Source: Neisseria canis (GTDB lineage Bacteria > Pseudomonadota > Gammaproteobacteria > Burkholderiales > Neisseriaceae). Taken from it: 64,000 nucleotides of DNA. The notes beneath the pieces are model-generated. The model was not told the DNA's origin and ran no database searches. It saw nothing but the letters and a program-made list of their open reading frames with translations. Location of the stretch: positions 1,178,001-1,242,000 of the forward strand of contig NZ_LR134313.1 of assembly GCF_900636765.1 (NCBI RefSeq), in the 5' to 3' direction. Made by a program: the position numbers and the translations under genes. This document shows, in pieces, positions 26,656 through 34,948 of this stretch. Position 1 is the first letter of the stretch; each line of letters begins with the position of its first letter.

Positions 26656-27969
26656 ATGAGCGTGACTGTTGAAACATTAGAAAATTTGGAACGCAAAGCC
26701 ATCTTGTCGCTGGCTTGGAGCGAAGTGAATGCCGAAGTGGAAAAACGTCTGAAACAAACTGCGCGCCGTGTGCGCATCGACGGCTTCCGCCCCGGTAAAG
26801 CGCCTTTGAAAATCGTAGAGTCTATGTATGGTGCAGGCGTTCAAAACGAAGTGTTGAACGAAATGGCTCAAAAAGCATTTTATGATGCCGTGGTGGCGCA
26901 AGAATTGAAAGTGGCCGGCTACCCGCGCTTGGAAGCGGTTGAAGAGCAAGACGATAAAGATGCGCTCAAAGTAGCAGCCGTGTTTGAAGTATTCCCGGAA
27001 GTGAAAGTGGGCGATTTGTCTGCACAGGAAGTTGAAAAAGTAACAGCCAAAGTTGGCGATGAAGAAGTAGAAAAAACCGTAGACATCCTGCGCAAACAGC
27101 GTACCCGTTACAACCATGTGGAACGCGAAGCCAAAAACGACGACCGCGTGATTATCGATTTTGAAGGTAAAATCGAAGGCGTTCCGTTTGAAGGCGGCAC
27201 TTCGCAAAACTATCCTTTCGTTTTGGGTTTGGGTCAAATGCTGCCTGAATTCGAAGCCGGCATCTTGGGCATGAAAGAAAACGAAGCGAAAGACGTAGAA
27301 GTAAACTTCCCTGAAGATTACCACGGTAAAGACGTAGCCGGTAAAACCGCTGTGTTTACCATCACGCTGAAAAACGTGTCTGAGCCGGTGTTGCCGGAAG
27401 TGGATGAAGAGTTTGCCAAAGCTTTGGGTATCGCCGACGGCGACGTGGCCAAAATGCGCGAAGAAGTGAAGAAAAACGTAGAACGCGAAGTAAAACGCCG
27501 CGTTGACGCGCAAACCAAAGAAGCTGTTATGGAAGCCCTTTTGGCCGCTACCGAAGGCCTGCAAGTACCGCAAGTACTGGTAAGCGAAGAAGCGAAACGC
27601 CTGGCCGAGGAAATGAAACAAAACTTCCTTAACCAAGGTATGGCTGATGCTGCCAAAATGGATCTGCCTGCCGAAATGTTTAACGAACAAGCAGAGCGCC
27701 GCGTAAAACTGGGCTTGATTTTGGCCGCACTGGTAGAAGAAAACAAACTGGAGCCGACCGAAGAGCAAATCAAAGCCATTGTGAGCGAATTTGCAGAAAG
27801 CTACGAAGACCCGCAAGAAGTGGTTGACTGGTATTTTGCCGACCAATCACGTTTGCAAGGCCCGACTTCTTTGGCTGTTGAAGCCAATGTGGTGGATTAT
27901 GTGTTGGGCAAAGCAAAAGTGAGCGAGAAAGCTTTGTCGTTTGACGAAGTGATGGGCGCGCAAATTTAA
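26656..27969 (+). CDS. tig: Trigger factor
   Basis: 437 residues. Ribosome-binding N-domain with the signature region GFRPGKAP (about 44-51), FKBP-like PPIase domain (about 160-245: FEGGTSQNYPFVLGLGQMLPEFE) and a helical C-terminal chaperone domain. It meets nascent chains at the ribosome exit and speeds proline isomerisation. It lies 94 nt before clpP, the widespread tig-clpP order; clpX does not follow here. Confidence 0.97.
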   Translation: MSVTVETLENLERKAILSLAWSEVNAEVEKRLKQTARRVRIDGFRPGKAPLKIVESMYGAGVQNEVLNEMAQKAFYDAVVAQELKVAGYPRLEAVEEQDDKDALKVAAVFEVFPEVKVGDLSAQEVEKVTAKVGDEEVEKTVDILRKQRTRYNHVEREAKNDDRVIIDFEGKIEGVPFEGGTSQNYPFVLGLGQMLPEFEAGILGMKENEAKDVEVNFPEDYHGKDVAGKTAVFTITLKNVSEPVLPEVDEEFAKALGIADGDVAKMREEVKKNVEREVKRRVDAQTKEAVMEALLAATEGLQVPQVLVSEEAKRLAEEMKQNFLNQGMADAAKMDLPAEMFNEQAERRVKLGLILAALVEENKLEPTEEQIKAIVSEFAESYEDPQEVVDWYFADQSRLQGPTSLAVEANVVDYVLGKAKVSEKALSFDEVMGAQI

Positions 27970-28006
27970 TCGCTGCTTCTGCAATCCAAGCCATGCAGTT
28001 ATGAGC

Positions 28007-28038
28007 AAAGCACCGAAGTGGCAACGCTTTGGTGCTTT
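28007..28038 (+). other. Stem-loop between tig and clpP
   Basis: AAAGCACCGAAG (28007-28018) pairs with CTTTGGTGCTTT (28027-28038), 12 bp with one G-U. No T-run follows, so it may be a partial terminator or mRNA-stabilising hairpin setting the tig:clpP ratio. Confidence 0.5.
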
Positions 28039-28063
28039 CCAACTTTTAAAATAAGGAGTTGTG

Positions 28064-28702
28064 ATGATTCCCGAAATTACAGCCAATACCCTGATTCCTA
28101 CCGTGATAGAACAAAGCGGCCGCGGTGAACGCGCTTTTGATATTTACTCGCGCCTGCTGAAAGAGCGCATCATTTTTTTGGTAGGTCCCGTTAATGACCA
28201 CACTGCCAATTTGGTGGTGGCTCAGATGCTGTTTCTGGAAAGTGAAAATCCCGATAAAGACATTTATTTCTATATCAACTCTCCCGGCGGCTCGGTAACA
28301 GCGGGTATGTCGATTTTCGATACCATGAATTTCATTAAACCGGATGTATCCACTTTGTGCTTGGGTCAGGCAGCCAGCATGGGTGCATTTTTGCTTTCCG
28401 CAGGCGCAAAAGGCAAGCGGTTTGCTCTGCCCAACAGCCGGATTATGATTCATCAGCCGTTAATCAGCGGCGGTTTGGGAGGGCAGGCTTCCGACATTGA
28501 AATTCATGCGCGCGAATTGATTAAAATTAAAGAAAAGCTGAATCATTTTCTTGCTAAGCACACCGGTCAGCCTCTGGAAAAAATAGAACGCGATACAGAC
28601 CGTGATAATTTTATGTCGGCCGATGCCGCTAAAGAATACGGTTTGGTTGACGAAGTGATAGAAACCCGGGAAGATGCCGCTAAAGCGGTGGCAAATCAAT
28701 AA
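28064..28702 (+). CDS. clpP: ATP-dependent Clp protease proteolytic subunit
   Basis: 212 residues. ATG 28064 is preferred to the GTG at 28061, since AAGGAG ends 5 nt before it. The catalytic triad is Ser105 (GQAASMGAF), His130 (RIMIHQP) and Asp179 (DRDNFMS), each offset by eight from E. coli numbering. It assembles as a double heptamer degrading proteins fed by ClpX/ClpA. Downstream of tig; followed by a DUS hairpin. Confidence 0.97.
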   Translation: MIPEITANTLIPTVIEQSGRGERAFDIYSRLLKERIIFLVGPVNDHTANLVVAQMLFLESENPDKDIYFYINSPGGSVTAGMSIFDTMNFIKPDVSTLCLGQAASMGAFLLSAGAKGKRFALPNSRIMIHQPLISGGLGGQASDIEIHARELIKIKEKLNHFLAKHTGQPLEKIERDTDRDNFMSADAAKEYGLVDEVIETREDAAKAVANQ

Positions 28703-28717
28703 GGTTTAGCGGAAAAC

Positions 28718-28749
28718 AATGCCTGTCTGAAAACTTTCAGACAGGCATT
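28718..28749. terminator. DUS inverted pair, terminator of clpP
   Basis: AATGCCTGTCTGAAA and its complement with a 2-3 nt loop, 16 bp after the clpP stop. Confidence 0.8.
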
Positions 28750-28789
28750 TATTTGGCCGTTTGGCGAATCAATCAGCAAATGAACTTGA

Positions 28790-28823
28790 TATAGCCAATT
28801 CATTTGCATAACAATAACAACGT
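28790..28823. repeat. Partial end of the MITE-like repeat
   Basis: TATAGCCAATTCA followed by AT-rich sequence ending AACAACG resembles one terminus of the element at 28824 and directly abuts it. Looks like a fragment left by nested insertion or duplication. Confidence 0.45.
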
Positions 28824-28967
28824 TATAGTCAATTCACCTCACTTAAGTTTAATAACGATACCGTCATACTCGGGCTTGGCCCGAGTATCTCCCGAACTTG
28901 CTAAAACTCAAGATACCCGGTCAGCCTGAGTATGGCAGGTGTGCTGTTTTTAAGCTGATTGACTATA
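28824..28967. mobile_element. MITE-like palindromic element, copy A
   Basis: 144 bp bounded by TATAGTCAATTCAC and GATTGACTATA. The interior is a degenerate long hairpin: GTCATACTCGGGCTTGGCC on the left and a mutated right arm (GATACCCGGTCAGCCTGAG). It shares ends and core with copies at 41712 and 47367. It carries no ORF. Its right end overlaps the last five bases of rnhA and supplies the TAG stop. Confidence 0.8.
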
Positions 28968-29397
28968 ACTGTGCCGCCCCGCGGTTGGCCAGCTCATCGG
29001 CGCGCTCGTTTTCAGGGTGCCCGGCATGGCCTTTAATCCATTGCCAAGAAACTTCGTGCTCGTCTACTAAAAGATCAAGCTCACGCCATAAGTCTTCATT
29101 TTTTACCGGTTTTTTGGCGGCGGTTTTCCAGCCGTTTTTTTTCCAGCCGTGTATCCAGCTTTCCATGCCGTTTTTAACATATTGCGAATCGGTGCAAATG
29201 ATGACGCGGCAACGCCGCTTGAGTGCTTTCAAACCTTCTATAACCGCAGTCAGTTCCATACGGTTATTGGTGGTTGCCGCTTCGCCGCCGAAAAGCTCTT
29301 TTTCATGGCCGCCGTAACGCAGCAATACGCCCCAGCCGCCTGCGCCGGGGTTGCCTTTGCAAGCACCGTCTGTATAGAGGTATACGGTTTTGTCCAT
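28963..29397 (-). CDS. rnhA: Ribonuclease HI
   Basis: 144 residues. Catalytic residues occur at the E. coli positions: Asp10 ([11 protein letters not shown]), Glu48 (NNRMEL), Asp70 (CTDSQYV), His124 and Asp134 ([15 protein letters not shown]). It cuts the RNA strand of RNA-DNA hybrids. The protein ends RGAAQL, with a TAG that belongs to the terminus of MITE copy A, so insertion may have changed the original C-terminus. It is 13 nt downstream of the TraB/GumN gene. Confidence 0.96.
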   Translation of the reverse strand: MDKTVYLYTDGACKGNPGAGGWGVLLRYGGHEKELFGGEAATTNNRMELTAVIEGLKALKRRCRVIICTDSQYVKNGMESWIHGWKKNGWKTAAKKPVKNEDLWRELDLLVDEHEVSWQWIKGHAGHPENERADELANRGAAQL

Positions 29398-29409
29398 ATA
29401 TGTGTTTGG

Positions 29410-30354
29410 TTATTCTTCGACAGGTTCTACTGTGTAACCGTGTCGGCGGAGTTGGAGAATCAGGCCGCTGTCGTCAACCAGATGGGCGGCACCTACTGCG
29501 ATGAGGGTCTTTTTATCGGGCAATATCTGTAAGAGCTTCGGCCCCCATTTTTGGTTGCGTGAAGCCAGTAAATCCTGCTCCAGCCAGTTTTTCCAAAATA
29601 GGATGCTTTCTTTGGGGAAATCGGGAATATGGTTATAGCGGCTGTAATCCGCGTTGAGGCGGAATAATTCGATGTATTTTTTATCGTAATATAACTCGGA
29701 CATTTTAATCAGTATGTCGTGGCTTTCTTTTTTGTAGCGCGCTGAAAAATCTATCTGCTCAATGATGCGGGATAAGGGTAGTTTTTTGAAATGATAGGGA
29801 AGCTCCGTGTAGCGCTCCAAGCTGTCGCGTTTCACTTTGTGGCGGACTGCGGCCTTGCTGAGCAGATAGTCCACGCCGTATTCGGATTCGTAACCTTCGG
29901 GGCGGATATTCATATCCATCATCATGGCAGCCCACGGCTCGGCACTTTCGATATTTTGGGTAAAGGCGCTGAGTTTGGGTGAGTTTTTAAAGCGTTGTGT
30001 AAGTTGCTGAACCCGGTGGTCGCCGATTTTTTGGCTGAGTGGGTCGCCGTTCAAGTCAAACATTTGTTTTTGCATGGCTTGAATGTCTTTTGTAAGCGCC
30101 CGGCTGGGTTTGATGGGTAAGATCACTTCTGAAACGAATAAATCGCTTTGTTTAACAATATTGTCAAGTTTGGGCGGAAGTGTGCCGTGTTCGGCTTTGC
30201 CGATATGGAAAGTGCCAACCAGATAAGAATCGGGCTGGCCGCTTTTGCTGATTTTCCATAAACGGCTGGTGATTTCGGGCGTGTGCCAGTTAAAAGCCAA
30301 AGCTAACGCGCTACCTGCCAGTAAGGTAAAGAGTAAAGTAAGTTTTTTTAGCAT
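29410..30354 (-). CDS. TraB/GumN family protein
   Basis: 314 residues. Signal peptide MLKKLTLLFTLLAGSALALA. The conserved GTFHIG (near 47) and the C-terminal GAAHLVDDSGL are the two GxxH motifs of the TraB/Tiki metalloprotease-like fold; a central helical region lies between them. Predicted periplasmic; activity unproven in bacteria. It probably shares a transcript with rnhA. Confidence 0.85.
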   Translation of the reverse strand: MLKKLTLLFTLLAGSALALAFNWHTPEITSRLWKISKSGQPDSYLVGTFHIGKAEHGTLPPKLDNIVKQSDLFVSEVILPIKPSRALTKDIQAMQKQMFDLNGDPLSQKIGDHRVQQLTQRFKNSPKLSAFTQNIESAEPWAAMMMDMNIRPEGYESEYGVDYLLSKAAVRHKVKRDSLERYTELPYHFKKLPLSRIIEQIDFSARYKKESHDILIKMSELYYDKKYIELFRLNADYSRYNHIPDFPKESILFWKNWLEQDLLASRNQKWGPKLLQILPDKKTLIAVGAAHLVDDSGLILQLRRHGYTVEPVEE

Positions 30355-30363
30355 ATTTCGTCA

Positions 30364-30375
30364 TGCCTGTCTGAA
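30364..30375 (+). repeat. Single DUS between the GlcD-type oxidase and TraB genes
   Basis: Exact TGCCTGTCTGAA in a 23-bp gap, unpaired. Confidence 0.9.
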
Positions 30376-30377
30376 AG

Positions 30378-31751
30378 TTAAGGAAGCAGTTTTCCCGGGT
30401 TAAGAATGTTATGTGGGTCAAGTCGGGCTTTGATGGCGCGCATCAGGTTGATTTCGGCTTCGGTGCGCACTTGCGGCAGCCATTGGTTTTTGACCTGGCC
30501 GATGCCATGCTCTGCGGCAATGGTTCCTTTTAAACGGATTACATGATTGTAAACAATCGTATTGATGCTGTCTTCATATTGATAAATATCATTGCTTAAA
30601 ATGTGTGGCAGGAATGTATTGTAGTGCAGGCTGCCGTCGCCGAGGTGGCCGAAAACGACAATTTGAATGTCGGGATAGGCGGTTTTTAAAGCTTCTGCGC
30701 AATATTCGACAAATTCGGCAACGTGTTTGATCGGCAGGGCAATGTCGTGTTTGATACTGGCGCCGAGTTTGCGTTGAGATGCGGAGATGTTTTCACGCAA
30801 AGTCCATAAATCAATACGCTCGGCTTCGGAGCGGGCCAATACGGCATTTTCAAAACCGTGTTCATACAGAAATTCAGCGAGAATGTCTGCCAAATCCTGA
30901 TGCGGTAGGGAGTCGGCCAATTCGATTAAAACGTGCCAAGGTGCTTGTGTGGGCGCAGTGAGGCAGCTGAATTCGGAAGAGAGGTTTAACGCAAAATCAC
31001 TAATCAGTTCGTAACTGATCAAACGTTCGGCAAAGCGGGCTTGAATAAGTGATAAAAGATGAATGGCAGATGCTATATCGGCAAGCCCCACCCAGGCGGT
31101 GGCCTTGCTTTTGTTCAGAGCAAAAAGTTTGAGCGTGGCACCGGTAATAATGCCTAAGGTGCCTTCGCTGCCGATAAATAAATGGCGCAAGTCGTAGCCG
31201 GTGGTGTTTTTGTGTAAAGGCGTAAGGTGCTCGACCAGCTCGCCGTCGGGCAGCACCACTTCCAAGCCGATGACCAAATCACGCATGGTGCCGTAGCGTA
31301 AAACATTGAGTCCGCCTGCATTGCAGGCAATATTGCCACCGATTTGGCAAGAGCCTTCGCTAGCCAGGCTTAATGGAAAAAACCGATCCGCTTCTTCGGC
31401 GGCCTGTTGCACATTTTTCAAAATGCAGCCGGCATCAACCGTTATGCTGTTGTCGGCAAGATTGATATCGCGTATGCGGTTGAGTTTGTTTAAATTCAGA
31501 AGTACGCCGCCATTCGGCACGGCTGCACCGCATAAGCCCGTGTTACCGCCTTGCGGAGTGACCGGAATTTTGTGTTCAAAGCAAAAGCGCATAATTGCTT
31601 GTACGCTTTCAATGCTTTGGGGCTGCACCACAATATCGGCCAAGCCGGTATAGCGGCGCCTTTGGTCTGTAAGTAACGGGGTGGTGTCGGTTATGATTTC
31701 GGAGGCATCCAGCAGGTTTGTAAGCCTGCTGAAAGGATTGCTGGCGGACAT
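30378..31751 (-). CDS. FAD-binding oxidoreductase, GlcD/D-2-hydroxyglutarate dehydrogenase type
   Basis: 457 residues. FAD PCMH domain (about 35-215: TPQGGNTGLCGAAVP, SEGSCQIGGNIACNAGG, IGSEGTLGIITG) and FAD-oxidase C-terminal domain with the metal/substrate-site FGHLGDGSLHYN and AEHGIGQVK. It oxidises a D-2-hydroxyacid, with D-lactate or D-2-hydroxyglutarate the likely choices. No Fe-S domain, unlike the larger paralogue at 220-4050. First gene of a run with TraB and rnhA. Confidence 0.88.
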   Translation of the reverse strand: MSASNPFSRLTNLLDASEIITDTTPLLTDQRRRYTGLADIVVQPQSIESVQAIMRFCFEHKIPVTPQGGNTGLCGAAVPNGGVLLNLNKLNRIRDINLADNSITVDAGCILKNVQQAAEEADRFFPLSLASEGSCQIGGNIACNAGGLNVLRYGTMRDLVIGLEVVLPDGELVEHLTPLHKNTTGYDLRHLFIGSEGTLGIITGATLKLFALNKSKATAWVGLADIASAIHLLSLIQARFAERLISYELISDFALNLSSEFSCLTAPTQAPWHVLIELADSLPHQDLADILAEFLYEHGFENAVLARSEAERIDLWTLRENISASQRKLGASIKHDIALPIKHVAEFVEYCAEALKTAYPDIQIVVFGHLGDGSLHYNTFLPHILSNDIYQYEDSINTIVYNHVIRLKGTIAAEHGIGQVKNQWLPQVRTEAEINLMRAIKARLDPHNILNPGKLLP

Positions 31752-31808
31752 GGTGTGTTCTGAAAAATAAAACCGTCATATTAACGGAGGGATGCTTGCA
31801 AGTTCAAG

Positions 31809-31850
31809 CTTTTCAGACAGGCATATTCAATGAAACGCCTGTCTGAAAGC
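31809..31850. repeat. DUS inverted pair upstream of the GlcD-type oxidase
   Basis: GCTTTTCAGACAGGC and GCCTGTCTGAAAGC with a long loop. The right copy has C for T at the first DUS position. Confidence 0.75.
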
Positions 31851-31853
31851 AAA

Positions 31854-31885
31854 AAACAGGATGCTTTAAAGCATCCTGTTTTTTT
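31854..31885. terminator. Bidirectional terminator downstream of the undecapeptide-repeat lipoprotein
   Basis: AACAGGATGC (31855-31864) pairs with GCATCCTGTT (31871-31880) with A/T tracts on both sides, so it can stop transcription in either direction. Confidence 0.88.
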
Positions 31886-31901
31886 GTATTTAACGCACTG
31901 C

Positions 31902-32228
31902 TTATTTGGTAGCAGAAGCAACAGAAGCGGCAGCTTCTTGAACTTTAGAAGCGGCAGCGTCAACAGCAGCTTCAACTTTAGAAGCGGCAGAAGCAGCAGC
32001 AGTTTCTACTTTAGAAGCAGCGGCATCAACGTTAGAAGCGGCGGCAGAAGTAGCAGCTTGAGCTTCAGAAGCAGCTACATCGGCGGCAGAAGCAGCAGAA
32101 GCGGCAGCAGTTTCAGCTACGGAAGCAGCAGAAGCGGCAGCTTCGCTTGCTGATTGGGCAGCTGGTTTGTTATCGCAGGCAGCCAAAGCCAAAGACATCA
32201 GGGCGGCAGCAAACAAAGTTTTTTTCAT
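31902..32228 (-). CDS. Alanine-rich lipoprotein made of seven undecapeptide repeats
   Basis: 108 residues. Lipobox LAAC (Cys18) after signal peptide MKKTLFAAALMSLALAA. After a short DNKPAAQS linker, residues 27-103 divide into seven consecutive 11-residue units such as ASKVETAAASA, ASKVEAAVDAA and ASKVQEAAASV, followed by ASATK. More than half the residues are Ala. An 11-residue period predicts a long straight or right-handed coiled-coil helix, comparable in principle to Lpp. Likely an abundant outer-membrane-anchored periplasmic protein. It has a plausible promoter (32291-32319) and a strong terminator. No family name recognised. Confidence 0.85.
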   Translation of the reverse strand: MKKTLFAAALMSLALAACDNKPAAQSASEAAASAASVAETAAASAASAADVAASEAQAATSAAASNVDAAASKVETAAASAASKVEAAVDAAASKVQEAAASVASATK

Positions 32229-32290
32229 TTTAATGTACCTTCTCTTATTTGATCAATTAAGGGAGTTAAAACTATCAAAAAGTTAAACAT

Positions 32291-32319
32291 ATTAAATGTC
32301 TAGCTTGATTTGATTACAA
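32291..32319 (-). promoter_or_regulatory. Promoter of the undecapeptide-repeat lipoprotein
   Basis: On the minus strand TTGTAA (32314-32319), 17 bp, TTTAAT (32291-32296), about 60 bp upstream of the start codon. Confidence 0.55.
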
Positions 32320-32823
32320 ATTCATTATTGAATTTTCCATAATTATGCACGAGCGCTGATTGCAATGCAATCAGTTGGGGCACCGTGCTTAATTTTTGGG
32401 GTATGGAAACTTAGTCAGTAAGAATGTGCCAAGAGTTCCCTGTTGATGTGAAATAATTTCAGATTTACAGAATTAATACCTTTTTATTGATTTATTTCAA
32501 TAGCTTATTGTGTTGTAACGATGCGTAAAATTATGTCATCATAAAATAAAAACAGCATTTTTTGTATAGTTTGTGTTGTTGATTGGCAACAAAAGTATTA
32601 TAGATAACCGATTAGATAATCTTGAAGAATATGATTAATATTTAACACCATGGTTTTTTGCTGATGGTAGGTGTTGATTATGATTGAATTTATATTTGGA
32701 TACTAATACGGAATATAACAAATTACTGAAAAAGCTTTGCTTGATATGACGTCGTATTTTCAGGGTGGGGTATGTTACAATGCCTGCTCAAACCTGAATT
32801 AATACCGAGGGAATATATAAAAG
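32320..32823. other. AT-rich intergenic region before slyD
   Basis: About 500 bp without a supported gene. It contains the palindrome CTGATTGC-AAT-GCAATCAG (32356-32374), of operator size. Near the right end is an extended -10 (TGTTACAAT, 32773-32781) for slyD. No RNA gene recognised, though the region is long enough to hide one. Confidence 0.4.
32773..32781 (+). promoter_or_regulatory. Extended -10 promoter of slyD
   Basis: TGTTACAAT, 43 bp before the slyD start; the -35 region is poor, as expected for extended -10 promoters. Confidence 0.5.
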
Positions 32824-33300
32824 ATGAGTATTGTGAAAGACACAGTGGTAACACTGCATTATGAAATGTTTGATGCCAATGACCAATTAATTGATAAAAC
32901 CGAAGAGCCGATTGCTTATCTGCATGGCGGCTACGACGGTATTTTTCCTTTGGTGGAAGAAGCGCTGCATGAGAAAAAAGTAGGTGATACGGTAGATGTG
33001 GTTATGCAGCCGGATGAAGCATTCGGCGAACAAGATGCGCAATTGGTTCGCATTGAACACGCAGATGCGCTGCCTACGGAGCCTGAGGTGGGTATGATGT
33101 TTGAAGCGGATGATCCTGAATTTGGCGTGATTGTGTTCCGTGTTACCGATGTGGCGGACGGTAAGGTGGTGATGGACGGCAACCATCCTCTGGCCGGTAT
33201 GAAAATCCGTTTTAAAGCGACGGTTGAAGATGTCCGCCCGGCTACTGCCGAGGAGATCGACCACGGTCATGTGCATGGTGAGCATGGCCATCATCATTAA
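32824..33300 (+). CDS. slyD: FKBP-type peptidyl-prolyl isomerase SlyD
   Basis: 158 residues. FKBP core (about 1-68 and 130-145) interrupted by the insert-in-flap chaperone domain (about 70-128). A histidine-rich metal-binding tail follows: EEIDHGHVHGEHGHHH. SlyD is a cytosolic folding helper and nickel/zinc-binding protein. Monocistronic with its own promoter. Confidence 0.93.
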   Translation: MSIVKDTVVTLHYEMFDANDQLIDKTEEPIAYLHGGYDGIFPLVEEALHEKKVGDTVDVVMQPDEAFGEQDAQLVRIEHADALPTEPEVGMMFEADDPEFGVIVFRVTDVADGKVVMDGNHPLAGMKIRFKATVEDVRPATAEEIDHGHVHGEHGHHH

Positions 33301-33365
33301 TTGATAAGCCGTTTAATATCAGCTTGTTGGAATGCTTCGGATTAAACGGATATTTAAGTTCGGGT

Positions 33366-33398
33366 AATGCCTGTCTGAAAGTTTTTAGACAGGCATTA
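33366..33398. repeat. DUS inverted pair with one mutated arm after slyD
   Basis: Left arm is an intact TAATGCCTGTCTGAAA; the right arm reads TTTTTAGACAGGC, with T in place of C. The stem is otherwise intact and probably ends slyD. Confidence 0.75.
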
Positions 33399-33413
33399 TT
33401 TGTGGTGCCGCCG

Positions 33414-33449
33414 ATAAAAAGCCTGCCAAATCCATAGGCATTTGGCAGG
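33414..33449 (-). terminator. Terminator of the alcohol dehydrogenase gene
   Basis: CCTGCCAAAT (33422-33431) pairs with ATTTGGCAGG (33440-33449); on the minus strand CTTTTTATC follows. Confidence 0.85.
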
Positions 33450-33495
33450 TAATAGTTAGGAGTTAAGGTGTTTCGGGTAAAACCCGCTTGAAGCC

Positions 33496-34641
33496 TTATG
33501 CAGGGTCAAAGGCAGCTTTGAAGATGCCGATGATTTGCTGTTTGTCGGCTTGAATCGGGTTGGTAAAACCGCACACGTCTTTCAAGGCGTTGTCGGCCAA
33601 CACATCGAAGTCTTCTTCTTTCACACCCAATTCTTTCAATGATTTGGGGATGCCTACGATGCCTGCCAGTTTGGTAATGGCGTCAATGACATCCAAGCCT
33701 GCGAGGTCTTTGTTGTTTTTGGCTAGGATTTCGCCGATCTCATCCAAGCGCTCTTTGGCAGCTTGCTGGTTGAAGCGCTCTACATGCGGCAACAGCAGGG
33801 CGTTGCAGACGCCGTGGGGCAGGTCGTAGAAGCCGCCCAGTTGGTGGGCCATTGCGTGTACATAGCCTAATGAGGCATTGTTAAACGCCATACCGGCCAA
33901 GAATTGGGCATAGGCCATTTGCTCGCGGGCTTCTTTGTTTTTCGGCTCGTGTACTGCGGTAGGTAAGTAGCGGGCGATGAGTTCGATGGCTTTTACTGCG
34001 CAGGCATCGGTGATTGGGGAGGCGCCGGTTGATACATAGGCTTCCACTGCGTGGGTTAATGCGTCCATACCGGTTGCGGCGGTTAGCGGCGCAGGCATGT
34101 TTTCCATCAAAGACGGGTCGTTCACCGATAGCAGGGGTGTAACGTTTTTATCGACAATGGCCATTTTCACATGGCGCGATTCGTCGGTAATGACGGCAAA
34201 GCGGGTCATCTCGGATGCCGTGCCGGCAGTGGTGTTGATGGAAATCAGAGGCAATTGCGGTTTTTTGGCTTTATTCAAGCCTTCGTAATCTTCGATTTTG
34301 CCGCCGTTTGACGCTACGATGGCAACGGCTTTGGCACAGTCGTGTGATGAACCGCCGCCCAAAGAAACGATAAATTCAGCACCTGAGCTTTTCAGCTGCT
34401 CCAAACCGGCATTTACATTGGATACGGTCGGGTTGGGCTGTGCTTTGTCGAACACGGCGTAGTCGATGCCTTTGCCTTTCAACAGGCTGCCGATTTGGTC
34501 GGCTACGCCGAGTTTGCTCAAACCTCCGTCGGTAATAATCAGGGCTTTTTTCAAGCCGAGGGCGGAGATAACGTCCATTGCTTCGTCTAAGGCGCCGGCT
34601 CCCAAAATGTTTTGTACGGGCATGAAGAATTGTGTTGCCAT
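33496..34641 (-). CDS. Iron-containing alcohol dehydrogenase
   Basis: 381 residues, group III ADH. NAD-binding [13 protein letters not shown] near 97; metal ligands in the [26 protein letters not shown] region (His near 263, 267 and 277), preceded by the family's [18 protein letters not shown] stretch. Similar to AdhB/YiaY-type enzymes that reduce acetaldehyde or act on L-threonine/1,2-propanediol. Monocistronic with a clear terminator. Confidence 0.92.
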   Translation of the reverse strand: MATQFFMPVQNILGAGALDEAMDVISALGLKKALIITDGGLSKLGVADQIGSLLKGKGIDYAVFDKAQPNPTVSNVNAGLEQLKSSGAEFIVSLGGGSSHDCAKAVAIVASNGGKIEDYEGLNKAKKPQLPLISINTTAGTASEMTRFAVITDESRHVKMAIVDKNVTPLLSVNDPSLMENMPAPLTAATGMDALTHAVEAYVSTGASPITDACAVKAIELIARYLPTAVHEPKNKEAREQMAYAQFLAGMAFNNASLGYVHAMAHQLGGFYDLPHGVCNALLLPHVERFNQQAAKERLDEIGEILAKNNKDLAGLDVIDAITKLAGIVGIPKSLKELGVKEEDFDVLADNALKDVCGFTNPIQADKQQIIGIFKAAFDPA

Positions 34642-34936
34642 GGTTTTGCTCCTCGTTTAGTTTTTATGAGTTAGTCCGTTAATAATCAATGCGCTCCTTT
34701 AGCTTGCTGCTTTGCATTGATGTATTCAAAGTGCCATAAGCCGATTTAATCTGCAAGCCGATTTCTATAATGAAGGTTAAATTTGCAATTTATTTATTTT
34801 AAATAAGCGATAGTAAGCATTTTTATATCAAGAATTTGTTATTTGAAAGAGGCTTATTTCTTTGTGCAGTTGTGCTGAAACTTGTCGGTTAGGGGTGTGG
34901 ATTATCAATTATGTAATTGTTTTGTTTGGTTTTGTT

Positions 34937-34948
34937 TTCAGACAGGCA
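34937..34948 (-). repeat. DUS forming the 3' end and stop codon of bioF
   Basis: TTGCCTGTCTGAA codes for LPV and the TGA stop of bioF, so the uptake sequence is part of the reading frame. Confidence 0.9.

Noticed and set aside
26677..27846. 389-residue open frame on the minus strand opposite tig
   Set aside because: It mirrors trigger factor exactly, is rich in Phe/His as expected from antisense of Lys/Glu-rich coding, and has no family motif.
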